In this document: positions 1 through 10,364 of the stretch, in pieces
Position numbering within the stretch: position 1 is the stretch's first letter
Layout of the letters: each line of letters begins with the position of its first letter
Assembly (NCBI RefSeq): GCF_002694385.1
Contig: NZ_NZMB01000019.1
Coordinates: 37,988-101,987, forward strand
Length of the DNA stretch: 64,000 nt
Origin: Sneathiella sp.
GTDB lineage: Bacteria > Pseudomonadota > Alphaproteobacteria > Sneathiellales > Sneathiellaceae
Reading direction: 5' to 3'
Notes under the pieces: model-generated
Told to the model about the DNA's origin: nothing
Database searches by the model: none
Seen by the model: only the letters and a program-made list of their open reading frames with translations
Program-made: the position numbers and the translations under genes

Positions 1-107
1 CATTTGCGGCGCCGCAACACGGTCGGGCATGCATAAGGCTGCCGCCTGCAACCGGCGATCGCGGCCATAACAGCCTGCCCGATGGATATCGGAATGACGG
101 AAAGAAG

Positions 108-1259
108 ATGACAGACAGTCAGGATGAAGAGCTGAAACGTTTGGTGGCGCTGTCGCGAGACAGCAGCAATCGCGGCCGCCGTCATCTTCTCGGCAATATC
201 ACCGATCTGTTCCTGAAAGAAGAGGAACGCATGAGTGAGCAGGAGCACTCGCTCGTCCTCGGCATTCTGGGCAAACTGCTTTCCGACATCGAAAGCACCA
301 TCCGGCAGAATCTTGCGGAAGAGCTTGCGGATATGCCCGATGTGCCGCACGGGCTGATCACCCTGCTCGCCAATGACGAGATCGCGGTCGCGCGCCCTAT
401 TCTGTTCAAGAGCCGCCGCCTCGCCGAGCCGGACCTGATAGAGATTATCCAGAATCGCAGCAAGGAACATCTCCTCGCTATTGCCGAACGGGACGACGTG
501 AACCCGACCATCAGCGATCTGCTCATCAGCCATGGCGACGAAGATGTCATTTCCCAGCTTATCGAAAATGGGGATGCCAAGATTTCCCGTAAGAGCATGG
601 AGTATCTGGTCGAGGAATCCCGCCGCATCGACCGTTTTCAGGAACCCCTCATCGCCCGTCACGATATTCCCGCCGATCTCGCCCACAAGATGTTCTGGTG
701 GGTGTCCGCTGCATTGCGGCGCCATATTCTTGAACATTTCGAAATTGACGAACTGGAGCTCAACGAACGGATCGTCAGCGCAACAAAAACTGAATATCGC
801 CATGATGTCGCACCGAAAAGCTCCAGCGCCGATACGCTGATCCGCGAACTCGCCAAACGCAATGAACTCAATGAAAAATTTCTTGTCCAGTCATTGCGCA
901 GCCGGCAGATACGGTTATTCATTCTTGGTCTCGCCGAACTCTCCGGTCTCCATTACCTGAAAATCAGCCGGTTTCTGTTTGATCCCAATCCCGAGGCTCT
1001 GCTGGTTATTCTCAAAGCGCTGGACTTCAGCCGCGCCGCCTTCACCACCGTCTATCTCCTCACCCGCAGCCTGCCGGGCCGCGGCAAGGGAAAAAATACA
1101 ACTAAGCCGGAAGAAATTGAGATTATTATGAAATTTTATGATAAACTTTCTCCGAAGAGTGCCAAGATGACATTACGCTTCTGGCAATTGGAGCGGGATT
1201 ATCTTGAAACCATAGAAAAACTCGACACAGATCTAGACGAAGACCGGGTGTATCTATGA
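108..1259 (+). CDS. DUF2336 domain-containing protein (paralog 1)
   Basis: Intact 383-aa ORF; HEAT-like helical repeats with LLANDEIAVARPIL motif, shared with the ORF at 3100-4209. Confidence 0.8.
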   Translation: MTDSQDEELKRLVALSRDSSNRGRRHLLGNITDLFLKEEERMSEQEHSLVLGILGKLLSDIESTIRQNLAEELADMPDVPHGLITLLANDEIAVARPILFKSRRLAEPDLIEIIQNRSKEHLLAIAERDDVNPTISDLLISHGDEDVISQLIENGDAKISRKSMEYLVEESRRIDRFQEPLIARHDIPADLAHKMFWWVSAALRRHILEHFEIDELELNERIVSATKTEYRHDVAPKSSSADTLIRELAKRNELNEKFLVQSLRSRQIRLFILGLAELSGLHYLKISRFLFDPNPEALLVILKALDFSRAAFTTVYLLTRSLPGRGKGKNTTKPEEIEIIMKFYDKLSPKSAKMTLRFWQLERDYLETIEKLDTDLDEDRVYL

Positions 1260-1316
1260 GTTGGGGAGTAGCGTAATTCAGTATGGGGAACATGCGGCAG
1301 CGCATGGGATAAATGA

Positions 1317-2933
1317 ATGACGGAACGGGGGCAAGGAAGCGTGGTTTCGCTTCATTCGGATCTGAAACAGACAGGCGGCTCGGAATTTCCTCCTGTTCAG
1401 GGGATCGTCAGCCGGGAATTTTTTGATGCCGTTTTTGAACAGGCCCCGCCGATGTATATGGCCCGCCCCGACGGCAGCGTTATTTATACCAACAGCGGAT
1501 ATCGCGATCATTTCCGCCCCGGATCGGCCCTCAGGGTGGAAGACAAAATCCTCCCGTCCCTGCCGCAGGATCACCTCGAAATTGTCCGCCGCATTGCCGA
1601 AACCGGGGAAACTGAAACACGACAACTCGCCCTTCGCTCCAACAAGCAGACGGAATATTTCCTGTCCCGCCATTTCCCCATTTTTGATGAGGATGGGCAG
1701 CTTATTTCGATTTGCGGCAGCTTCATCAACTCCACCCGGCAGGTCAATGCGGAAGTCCGGCTGAAGGAGGAGAAACGCCGTTTTCTGGATATCACCCGTG
1801 CGGCATCCGACTGGATCTGGGAAACCGACGCCGATGGCAATCTCACCTTCGTTTCCGACCGGGTAGTACAGGCGCTGGGCGCGCCGCCGATGCTGCTGAA
1901 AGGCAAACGCCTTGCCGAACTCGGGGTTTTCAAGCCCGAAGCCAACGGCAGCAACAAGGCCGAGGCGGCCATGACGCAACATGTGCCTTTCCGCTCTGTT
2001 CCCCTGGAAATTCAGGATACGGATGGAAACTACAAGATTTTCAACATGTCCGGCGTTCCCGTCTTCAACGAACGGGGTCGCTTCACCGGCTATCGCGGGA
2101 CCAGCGATGACATCACCGCCCGCCTGCTTGCGGAAGATGAAGCCTTATCTTCGAAGGCCGATCTGGAACGGGCCGTGCATGAAATCACCAAGAAAAACAT
2201 GCAGCTCGAAATGACGGCAAAGAAAGCGCTGGAATCAGCGCGGGCAAAGGATACCTTCCTTGCCAATATGAGCCATGAGCTACGCACGCCTCTCAATGCG
2301 GTCATCGGGTTTGCCGAGGTAATCGGCCTTGAAACATTCGGCCCGCTCAATGACAAATACCGCGAATATGTCGGTGATATTCTTAATTCCGGCAAGCATC
2401 TGCTCAGCCTGATCGAAGATATCCTTGATATTGCCCGGATCGAAAGCGACAAAATCCCGATTGAGATTGTCCCCACTCCGCTCGCCGGCATGGTGGCGGA
2501 TGCCTATGTGCTGGTGCAGGGTCATGCGCGAGAGAAAAATCTCGATATGATCGGCATGCGCATCCAGGAGGATATCCAGCTGGCCGTCGATCCGACACGC
2601 TGTCTGCAAATCCTCGTCAATATCATCGGCAATGCCGTGAAATTCACCCCCCGCGGCGGCACAATCGGGCTGGAATATGAGCTGATTGATGACAGCTTCG
2701 TTGATATCACTGTGTGGGATACCGGCCCCGGCATTGCTGAAGAGGATCAGGAAAAGATTTTTGAGGCATTCAAACAGGCTCATGAAGGCATCTATAACCG
2801 CAACGCCGACGGCGTTGGACTTGGGCTCACCCTGTCGCTCAAACTGGCCCGGCTGATGGGCGGCAATATCACGGTGAAAAGCAGCCTCTCCGAAGGCAGC
2901 CGTTTCAAGATCCGCCTGCCAATCGCACAATAG
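1317..2933 (+). CDS. PAS-domain sensor histidine kinase (HisKA + HATPase_c), no obvious TM segment
   Basis: H-box FLANMSHELRTPLNAVIGFAEVIG, N-box NIIGNAVKFTPRGG, G-boxes DTGPGIAEEDQEKIFEAF and GVGLGLTLSLKLARLMGG; two PAS-like segments upstream. Confidence 0.93.
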   Translation: MTERGQGSVVSLHSDLKQTGGSEFPPVQGIVSREFFDAVFEQAPPMYMARPDGSVIYTNSGYRDHFRPGSALRVEDKILPSLPQDHLEIVRRIAETGETETRQLALRSNKQTEYFLSRHFPIFDEDGQLISICGSFINSTRQVNAEVRLKEEKRRFLDITRAASDWIWETDADGNLTFVSDRVVQALGAPPMLLKGKRLAELGVFKPEANGSNKAEAAMTQHVPFRSVPLEIQDTDGNYKIFNMSGVPVFNERGRFTGYRGTSDDITARLLAEDEALSSKADLERAVHEITKKNMQLEMTAKKALESARAKDTFLANMSHELRTPLNAVIGFAEVIGLETFGPLNDKYREYVGDILNSGKHLLSLIEDILDIARIESDKIPIEIVPTPLAGMVADAYVLVQGHAREKNLDMIGMRIQEDIQLAVDPTRCLQILVNIIGNAVKFTPRGGTIGLEYELIDDSFVDITVWDTGPGIAEEDQEKIFEAFKQAHEGIYNRNADGVGLGLTLSLKLARLMGGNITVKSSLSEGSRFKIRLPIAQ

Positions 2934-3099
2934 AGACGGCGTTGCCCAAGATCGGAGCCGCAAAAACCACGCATACCGACAGAGTGACAGATCAAGGGGA
3001 CGCGCTTCACCGAAAGCCACCTGCCTGTATTTAAGAATATCTTAAACAATAACGCGCAAGATTTACGCCAAGATTTTCCAATTCCTGGATTGCTTGCTT

Positions 3100-4209
3100 A
3101 TGAATGCCGCCCGGCAGGAAAATATTCTTGAAATCAAAAGACTGGCCGGGCTGGCCGGAACCAATTCCCGTGAGCAAAGAGAATTTCTCTATAATCGCAT
3201 CGGCCACTTTTTGAATGACGATCAACAGACCTTCTCTTTGTCCGAGAAGGAAATCATGGCCGATATCATCTGCCGCATCACTGCCGATGTGGAAAGATCC
3301 ATCCGCGCCAACTTTGCGAAAAAACTGGCTGCCCGCACCGATGTACCAAAAAGCCTGATGCTGTTTCTCGCCAATGACGAGATTGAGGTTGCGCTGCCGA
3401 TCCTGCGCGATTGCGGCCTGCTTGAAGAACATGACCTGCTGGATATTGTCAAGCATCGCTCACGGCAGCATCGCCTTGCCATCGCGGCGCGGGATAACCT
3501 TGAAGAAACCGTCTGCACCGCCCTCTGCGAGAGTGGAGAGACGGATGTCGCAGTGACGCTGTTGATGAACCATTCCGCGCAAATGCCTTTGATGATGCTG
3601 GAATATCTCGGTGAACAGTCCGAGTATATTCCCGAATATCAACGCCCGCTGCTCGAACGCCCGTTCCTGCCCAAGGAGATCGCCGAGAAAATGTACCGCT
3701 GGGTTTCCATGTCGCTTAGGGAGTTCATCTGCCAGAATTTCGAGGTTGATGCCCGGCTCTTGGAAATGGAACTACAGGACCGGGAGACAACGATCAGCGC
3801 AATTACCATGGAGAATGATCCTTCCGCCCGACTGGTCGAAAAGCTGCATCGCTCCGGCGAGCTGTCACCGCGTTTTATGATCAAATCTCTGCAACAGGGA
3901 GAAGTCGATCTATTCGAATTTGCTTTCGCCCGGCTGCTCGATATGGACATCACCATTGTACGTCAGATCATCTATACGGATAACCCCGAAGTTCTGGCCG
4001 TCGCCTGCCGCCGCCTGGAAATCGACCGGGTCATTTACAAGAATATCCATGATTTGACCGTCTCCATCAGGGCGGAGAGCGCAACCCCCGCCTCGATCAT
4101 CACGCCAGCGCCGCTCGAATTTTATGATCTGCTGACGGCAGAAGCGGTGACAATCGCACTGCAAAATGCCGAATTCATCGCCGGAAAGATCCGCTACGCG
4201 GAAACCTGA
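3100..4209 (+). CDS. DUF2336 domain-containing protein (paralog 2)
   Basis: Shares [14 protein letters not shown]...[20 protein letters not shown] with the ORF at 108-1259; ATG at 3100, six nt inside the ORF-track TTG start. Confidence 0.8.
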   Translation: MNAARQENILEIKRLAGLAGTNSREQREFLYNRIGHFLNDDQQTFSLSEKEIMADIICRITADVERSIRANFAKKLAARTDVPKSLMLFLANDEIEVALPILRDCGLLEEHDLLDIVKHRSRQHRLAIAARDNLEETVCTALCESGETDVAVTLLMNHSAQMPLMMLEYLGEQSEYIPEYQRPLLERPFLPKEIAEKMYRWVSMSLREFICQNFEVDARLLEMELQDRETTISAITMENDPSARLVEKLHRSGELSPRFMIKSLQQGEVDLFEFAFARLLDMDITIVRQIIYTDNPEVLAVACRRLEIDRVIYKNIHDLTVSIRAESATPASIITPAPLEFYDLLTAEAVTIALQNAEFIAGKIRYAET

Positions 4210-4301
4210 GCGTCATCCCCTCCCGCCTCACTGCTTGCAAATCATGGATAAAGATATATTTTGAATGCAAAGGGGCGCCTTCTGCAAATCGGAAGAATGA
4301 C

Positions 4302-5294
4302 ATGATCGATCCATTCGGCAGGCATATCAGCTATCTCAGGGTTTCCGTAACGGATCGCTGCGATTTCCGCTGCAAATACTGCATGTCGGAGAATATGACA
4401 TTCCTGCCGAAAAAAGATGTCCTGTCGCTGGAGGAACTGGAACTAGTCAGCGCCGCCTTCATCCGCAAGGGCGTGCGCAAGATCCGCATCACCGGCGGGG
4501 AACCGCTGGTGCGTAAGGATATCATGACTCTGTTCCGCAATCTCGGTCTTTACCTGCAAAGCGGGGAGTTGGACGAATTGACCCTGACCACCAACGGCAG
4601 CCAGCTTGAGAAATATGCGGGCGATCTCTTTGCGGCCGGAGTACGGCGGATCAATGTCTCTCTTGATACACTCAACCCCTACCATTTCCAGGACATCACC
4701 CGCTGGGGCAATTTTGAAAAGGTGATGCGCGGCATTGAGGCGGCCCGCACCGCCGGACTGCATGTCAAGATCAATACCGTTGCCCTCAAGGGCTTCAATG
4801 ATGCGGAGCTTGGCGACATGGTGCGCTGGACCGGGGAGCGGGGCATGGATATCAGCTTTATCGAGACCATGCCGATGGGCGCGGTTGACGGTCTGCGGTC
4901 CGATCAGTATCTGCCGTTATCCGAGGTCAAGCAGCAGCTGGCGCAAAGCTGGACACTGACCCCTTCTGCCTATCGTACCGGCGGCCCGTCGGATTATTTT
5001 GATGTCGCGGAAACCGGCATGCGTGTCGGATTTATCACCCCCCTCACCCATAATTTCTGCGAAAGCTGCAACCGGGTGCGGCTGACTTGCACGGGCATGC
5101 TCTATATGTGCCTCGGTCAGGAAGACAGCGCCGATTTGAGAGCTGCACTCAGACGCGACCCCAGCCGCGCTGCCCTTGATGCGGCCATAGATGAGGCCAT
5201 CGGACGAAAGCCGAAAGGCCATGACTTTATCATTGACCGGCGGCATGATGATCGCCCGGCAGTAAAGCGCCATATGAATGTGACGGGCGGCTGA
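4302..5294 (+). CDS. moaA: GTP 3',8-cyclase MoaA (radical SAM)
   Basis: [15 protein letters not shown] radical-SAM CxxxCxxC, C-terminal [13 protein letters not shown] cluster motif, C-terminal GG. Confidence 0.95.
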   Translation: MIDPFGRHISYLRVSVTDRCDFRCKYCMSENMTFLPKKDVLSLEELELVSAAFIRKGVRKIRITGGEPLVRKDIMTLFRNLGLYLQSGELDELTLTTNGSQLEKYAGDLFAAGVRRINVSLDTLNPYHFQDITRWGNFEKVMRGIEAARTAGLHVKINTVALKGFNDAELGDMVRWTGERGMDISFIETMPMGAVDGLRSDQYLPLSEVKQQLAQSWTLTPSAYRTGGPSDYFDVAETGMRVGFITPLTHNFCESCNRVRLTCTGMLYMCLGQEDSADLRAALRRDPSRAALDAAIDEAIGRKPKGHDFIIDRRHDDRPAVKRHMNVTGG

Positions 5295-5300
5295 TATCAG

Positions 5301-6059
5301 ATGAATATCTATTTTACGGCGAGCGAGTCGGACGATGCGCAGACTGCCCTCGAACGGTTGAAGGCGCGCTATCCCCATGTGTCGGCCGAAGAAGCAGACA
5401 TTATTGTCGCCCTCGGCGGTGACGGCTTCATGCTGGAAACCATGCACCGTTTCATGAGCTCAAACCTGCCCATCTATGGCATGAACAAAGGAACGGTGGG
5501 CTTCCTTCTCAACAGCTATCGCGAGGATAAGCTGATCGAGCGGCTGGAAGCCGGGGAAATCACGGAGTTGCACCCGCTTTGCATGACTGCCGTCGATATG
5601 CATGGCGCGCAAATGCAGGCTCTCGCCATCAACGAGGTTTCCCTGCTGCGCGAAAGCCGTCAGACGGCCAAAATCCGCATCTCCATCGATGGACATGTCA
5701 AGGTTGCGGAACTCACCTGTGACGGCGTTCTGGTGGCGACACCGGCCGGCAGTACCGCCTATAATTATTCCGCCCACGGCCCGATCCTGCCGGTCAATGC
5801 AGGCGTGCTCGCCCTTACACCGATCAGCGCCTTCCGACCGCGCCGCTGGCGCGGCGCCATTCTCCCGCGGGAGGCACGCATTGTCCTTGAAATACTGGAA
5901 GCCGCGAAACGCCCCGTCAGCGCCGTCGCCGATGCCGTCGAGGTCCGCGATGTGGCCCGGGTCACGATCAGCGAAAAGCGCGACATCACACTGCGTCTGC
6001 TGTTTGATCCGGAACATAATCTGGAAAAACGCATCCTGGACGAACAGTTTATTCTGTAA
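5301..6059 (+). CDS. nadK: NAD kinase
   Basis: [13 protein letters not shown] motif, [42 protein letters not shown]; starts 6 nt after moaA stop. Confidence 0.92.
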   Translation: MNIYFTASESDDAQTALERLKARYPHVSAEEADIIVALGGDGFMLETMHRFMSSNLPIYGMNKGTVGFLLNSYREDKLIERLEAGEITELHPLCMTAVDMHGAQMQALAINEVSLLRESRQTAKIRISIDGHVKVAELTCDGVLVATPAGSTAYNYSAHGPILPVNAGVLALTPISAFRPRRWRGAILPREARIVLEILEAAKRPVSAVADAVEVRDVARVTISEKRDITLRLLFDPEHNLEKRILDEQFIL

Positions 6060-6242
6060 GGCTTTAAAAGCCGCCCCTAACAGATTGTAAAATTTTATTA
6101 ATTTTTGGATAAACTTCAATCCGGTTCGTAATTCTCTTTTAAGTTTTCATCGGTAATTTCGCTTCATGAGACACTGGCCGGAGCGACTAAGCCGTTGCTT
6201 CGGGCCTTCCTGTCTCCGGCAGCTATCGGCAGGAGAGTATCG

Positions 6243-6938
6243 ATGAAGGTTATCGCAGTTGCATCCCAAAAAGGCGGTTCGGGCAAGACGACGCTTGCCG
6301 GGCATCTGGCTGTTCAGGCCGAAATGGCTGGACAAGGGCCAGTGGCGCTGGTTGATACCGATCCGCAAGGCAGCCTATCCGAATGGTGGAACGAGCGTGA
6401 GGCGGAAACCCCGTTATTCGCCCGCACGACCGTCGAGCGCCTCGGCGCGGATATCGGCCGCATGGAAAAGATGGGCATCAACCTGTTGTTCGTTGATACC
6501 CCGCCGGCCATTACAACGACGATCGCCAATGTCATCGGCCTGTCTGATCTGCTGATCATCCCGACCCGGCCAAGCCCGCATGATCTGCGCGCTGTCGGCG
6601 CCACGGTAGAGCTTGCTGAAGGGCTTAACACACCCCTCATTTTTGTCGTCAATGGCGCTACGCCGCGCGCCCGCATCACCAGCGAAGCGGCCATCGCCCT
6701 CTCCCAGCATGGGACGCTGGCCCCCTCCATCATTCATCAGCGAGTTGATTTCGCCTCCAGCATGATTGATGGACGCACGACCATGGAGTTGGATCCCGCG
6801 TCGCGTTCCAGCGAGGAAATCAGCAAGCTCTGGACCTATATCGAAGAGCGGCTTTCCCGCATGGACGCCAATCTTCCCATGCCGCCCTCACATCATCTTT
6901 CCGCCTCCCGGGCGAGCAACGGCACAGCCTGGAACTGA
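6243..6938 (+). CDS. ParA/MinD-family ATPase (orphan)
   Basis: Deviant Walker A ASQKGGSGKTTLAGHLA, LVDTDPQGSLSEWW, FVDTPPA; internal ATG at 6243 preferred over 6195. Confidence 0.92.
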   Translation: MKVIAVASQKGGSGKTTLAGHLAVQAEMAGQGPVALVDTDPQGSLSEWWNEREAETPLFARTTVERLGADIGRMEKMGINLLFVDTPPAITTTIANVIGLSDLLIIPTRPSPHDLRAVGATVELAEGLNTPLIFVVNGATPRARITSEAAIALSQHGTLAPSIIHQRVDFASSMIDGRTTMELDPASRSSEEISKLWTYIEERLSRMDANLPMPPSHHLSASRASNGTAWN

Positions 6939-6969
6939 CCCGCGCGCTCGATAAGAAAGAAGAAACGTC

Positions 6970-7578
6970 ATGAAAGCAGCTTTTCTTACCAGTTCCCTGA
7001 TCGCCTCGAAAGGCAAGGCCGTCCCGGCCACGCAGCGGGCGACGCCGCAACATTTGCTGGAGGAGGATGCGAGGCAAACGGCGCATCCGGTCTCCCGCAT
7101 CTATCAACGGGTCCGTGAGTATGCGGAGCCGGAAAAAATTGCCGATACCGCCCCCCACACAATAGATGATCAGCCTCCGGCCTCTGACCTGCCCGATCAG
7201 GACTTTAGGAATGATCCCGCCTTCGGAGGTCTTGACGAAGCAACGCAATCCTCCGTCTCCCGCGAGGTCACCCGTACCCTTGCCGAACAAGTCCGCCCTG
7301 CGTCTGCGCCTGCGACGGCCCCGTCGCAGCTAGACGAAGCCGCCGCGCGCAAGATTGCCGAAGAGGTCGACAGCCTGAAGCGTGACGGACTTGGCCGCAT
7401 CCGCATTTCGGTCCGTATGTCGCCGCGCGATCATCTGCAATTGAAGCTGATCGCCGCCCATACCCAGATGTCGGCGCAATCCATCTTTGAAACGGCACTT
7501 GAGGAATACATAGCCAACCACGGATCAGAAATCCTGCCGCAAAGCTGTAGTTGCGTCCTGGACAAATCGTCATTGTAA
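6970..7578 (+). CDS. Putative ParA partner with C-terminal ribbon-helix-helix-like segment
   Basis: Variable N-terminus; C-terminal RIRISVRMSPRDHLQLKLIAAHTQMSAQSIFETALEEYI resembles RHH strand-helix-helix; immediately downstream of parA. Confidence 0.55.
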   Translation: MKAAFLTSSLIASKGKAVPATQRATPQHLLEEDARQTAHPVSRIYQRVREYAEPEKIADTAPHTIDDQPPASDLPDQDFRNDPAFGGLDEATQSSVSREVTRTLAEQVRPASAPATAPSQLDEAAARKIAEEVDSLKRDGLGRIRISVRMSPRDHLQLKLIAAHTQMSAQSIFETALEEYIANHGSEILPQSCSCVLDKSSL

Positions 7579-7582
7579 GAAA

Positions 7583-8440
7583 GTGACCGGCATGGTTGAA
7601 AATATTGAGGAAAAGCCGGATGGCGGGCTCGATGCGGCGTCACTTTCCCGCATTCGGGTCAGGCGCCCGAAAGGAATGGACAACACGCCACGCAAGGCCA
7701 AAAGCGGGGATATCACCGACCGGTTGCAAGCTCTCGCCGATGAGCTGGAGGCAAGTCGGCCGGATATGCCCCGTAACGGCATGGACACCCCCGCCGCCGA
7801 TACTCCTCCTGCCCGCTCAGCCATGTCTGCCCAGGGAAAGAGTGCCGTAGCCGCCCGCAAACCGCTCAAACAGCGCAAAGCGACTCTCAAACAGGTAATC
7901 GAGCCGGAAATCAGCCATGGCACGGCACGTCCCGAGGAATCGTCAGCGCCCGTTGTCCCCCTCCCGCCGCGTCGGCCAAACCGGGCCCGCCGCGCCGTCT
8001 CCGGATGGCAGAAAAAGATTCCGACACCGGATATCCTGTCCTATTGGATGGGTATTCGCAATGACAAGCGTTATCCCGACTGGCGCAGTCTCGACGCCGG
8101 GATGATCGGTCGCTACTGGCCCAACTGTACACTGGTTCATTGTGATCATACGGGCGGGCGGTTGCAGATTGAAAATAGGTTCGTCACCGCCGTCCGGCAG
8201 GCAACAGATGGCGGCAATCCGGAACGGAATATCAATCCGGATGTGGAATTTTCACCGATGGTTGTCGATTGGGTGCTCAGGCTCGCGCGGGAGGTCGCCA
8301 ATACGGGGAAACCGACACACGGGACGGAATTTTTCCCGGCCAGTTTCGACGAGGTGACCCTTCGATTGATCGCCCTGCCCCTCAGCGAGGATCAGGTCAA
8401 TATCGACCATGTTCTCTGCTATGTGCAAAAGCTGGATTGA
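7583..8440 (+). CDS. PAS-like (PAS_5 type) domain protein with disordered N-terminus
   Basis: C-terminal PDILSYWMGIRNDKRYPDWRSLDAGMIGRYWPNCTLVHC...ITLRLIALPL-type fold; 5 nt after previous stop; ATG alternative at 7592. Confidence 0.6.
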   Translation: MTGMVENIEEKPDGGLDAASLSRIRVRRPKGMDNTPRKAKSGDITDRLQALADELEASRPDMPRNGMDTPAADTPPARSAMSAQGKSAVAARKPLKQRKATLKQVIEPEISHGTARPEESSAPVVPLPPRRPNRARRAVSGWQKKIPTPDILSYWMGIRNDKRYPDWRSLDAGMIGRYWPNCTLVHCDHTGGRLQIENRFVTAVRQATDGGNPERNINPDVEFSPMVVDWVLRLAREVANTGKPTHGTEFFPASFDEVTLRLIALPLSEDQVNIDHVLCYVQKLD

Positions 8441-8449
8441 GGCCGGGCT

Positions 8450-8803
8450 TTAGACCCCCGCCCAATCTTTCAGAACGGCCTTTTCCTTGTCCCCGAACCC
8501 GACCAGATACTTCCCATCCGACACAAATATCGGGCGTTTCATCAGTGTCGGCTGCGCCAGCAAGATCGCAGACGGATCCGCCCCATCCAGCGCCGCTTTG
8601 TCCGCCGCGTCAAGTTGACGATAGGTCGTTCCGCGGCGGTTAATCAACAATTGGCGATCAATGGCGGCAAGCCAGCGCGCCAGTTCTTCTTCCGTGAGGC
8701 CGTCTTTCCGGACATCATGAAAATGATGATCAATCCCTGCGGCATTCAGCCATTTCAGAGCTTTGCGACAGGTATCACAATTCCTTATCCCATAGACAAT
8801 CAC
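8450..8803 (-). CDS. ArsC/YffB-family thioredoxin-fold reductase-like protein
   Basis: VYGIRNCDTCRKALKWLNAAG...DVRKDGLT; GTG start at 8803 preceded by GAGGGG; longer ATG start at 8881 seems unlikely. Confidence 0.8.
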   Translation of the reverse strand: MIVYGIRNCDTCRKALKWLNAAGIDHHFHDVRKDGLTEEELARWLAAIDRQLLINRRGTTYRQLDAADKAALDGADPSAILLAQPTLMKRPIFVSDGKYLVGFGDKEKAVLKDWAGV

Positions 8804-8921
8804 GGCATTCCCCTCTCTGCGTTCATTACGTTCGTTGTAGCGCGTCCCGGTTGGTAAAGACAAGTCCTCCGGCGGGCGCACGTCGCCAAAACGATCACAG
8901 GACGTGCGTCAGTAACGTCCC

Positions 8922-10175
8922 TTGGCGAAGGAGAATAGCATGGGCGTGTCCCGCAAATGGTTTTCATCATCCGGCTCCGGCCCGCATGAAAAGGCGGGAG
9001 GGCAGGTCACGGCGGCCATTCTGTCGCGGGCGCTGATTGATGCCCAGCTTCTTTTGATGATCGCGGCGGAGCGCGGCATACAGCTTGACCCGAGAATCAT
9101 CCGGACCATTCTTGCAACTGAAGACGCCTTTGAAAAAAACCTCATAACCCCTGAACTTGCAAGCAGTTTCTGGTTGGCATATGAAGCCTTGTCGCGGGCT
9201 TTAAGCCCGATTTCCATTGACAGCATCCGCGCCACTCATGATCTGGATCGGCTGAAACCCGGACTGATCGGCTCCCTCAAGGGCCGCAGCAGCGGGCCGT
9301 TTACAAAGAAATCGGTTTTCCATTACAAGCTGCTGGCGCTGGTCACGCTGGTCTCATTGATTATCCTGCAAATCTTCTGGTCCGTCGGTAATAATCTGGT
9401 GACCGATATCAAAGGCCAGACAGACCGCATCGCCTCGATGCAGGCCCAGCTTCTGGCGCTTGACAAACCGGCAGGCGGCTCTGGCGCCCCGACCTCGACA
9501 CAGGCGGAAAGGGAACAACTGCGTGAGCAGATTTCTTCTCTCAAGAACTGGCGGGATGCCGAGATTATGGAGCTTAAAGGCTGGAACCGCATGTGGGGCC
9601 GAATATTGCTGATCGACCGGACACGCATGGACCGCTCCGGCTATGGTACTTTATCAGATGAAGCACAAATCCATATCCACTATGTTTCGGCGCAATATAT
9701 GTTGCATGCCATTTCGGCCTATCTGCTGCCGGTCCTTTATGGCCTTCTCGGCGCATCCTTTTATGTGCTGCGCCAGCTACCGAAAGATATCGAAACCCTG
9801 ACCTTTTCGCTCAATTCGCATATTGAATACAGCCTGCGTATTGCGCAAGGACCGCTGGCCGGGATCATGGCCGGCTATTTCTTCACCAATGCCCCGGCGG
9901 AGTTGCACTCTCTCACGCCGCATGCCTCCTCCCTCTCCAGTCTGAATGACACCGCGACCAGCCTGGTTGATTTCAGCCCGCTTGCTATTGCATTTCTTGC
10001 CGGTTACAGCGTCGAGTTAATCTTTTATGTGATCGAGCGGATCATCTCCGCCGTCACCAATGCTCCGGCCACAACCGCCACGCCGCCCGCAGCGGCAGCG
10101 CCTGCGTCCATTCGCAAGGCAGAGGCGCCGCCCCCAGACAGCAAAGAGAGTGTGGCGAGCGGCAATAAGAGCTGA
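8922..10175 (+). CDS. Conserved membrane protein of unknown function
   Basis: Intact 417-aa ORF (alternative ATG 8940); hydrophobic segments near LLALVTLVSLIILQIFW, AISAYLLPVLYGLLGASFYVL, LAIAFLAGYSVELIFYVI. Confidence 0.6.
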   Translation: MAKENSMGVSRKWFSSSGSGPHEKAGGQVTAAILSRALIDAQLLLMIAAERGIQLDPRIIRTILATEDAFEKNLITPELASSFWLAYEALSRALSPISIDSIRATHDLDRLKPGLIGSLKGRSSGPFTKKSVFHYKLLALVTLVSLIILQIFWSVGNNLVTDIKGQTDRIASMQAQLLALDKPAGGSGAPTSTQAEREQLREQISSLKNWRDAEIMELKGWNRMWGRILLIDRTRMDRSGYGTLSDEAQIHIHYVSAQYMLHAISAYLLPVLYGLLGASFYVLRQLPKDIETLTFSLNSHIEYSLRIAQGPLAGIMAGYFFTNAPAELHSLTPHASSLSSLNDTATSLVDFSPLAIAFLAGYSVELIFYVIERIISAVTNAPATTATPPAAAAPASIRKAEAPPPDSKESVASGNKS

Positions 10176-10221
10176 AATAGCTCAAATGCCTCACCCCGCC
10201 CTGATTTTCGATGGAATCACG

Positions 10222-10264
10222 CCGCCCGCAAAAAAATTAACGTTATGTTAAGAGTTGCGGGCGG
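10222..10264. repeat. Nested inverted repeat CCGCCCGCAA...TTAAC-GTTAT-GTTAA...TTGCGGGCGG
   Basis: 10-bp perfect outer stem with inner TTAAC/GTTAA dyad, between converging ORFs. Confidence 0.6.
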
Positions 10265-10364
10265 ATGATAAAATGGTCCAAGGTTGATCGAAGCTGTTTT
10301 TGCCCCTTCCACCCTCCCCTCTAAGGCAAAGGCGGCTTCGATTATCCCGCGTCGCGGGACATCT

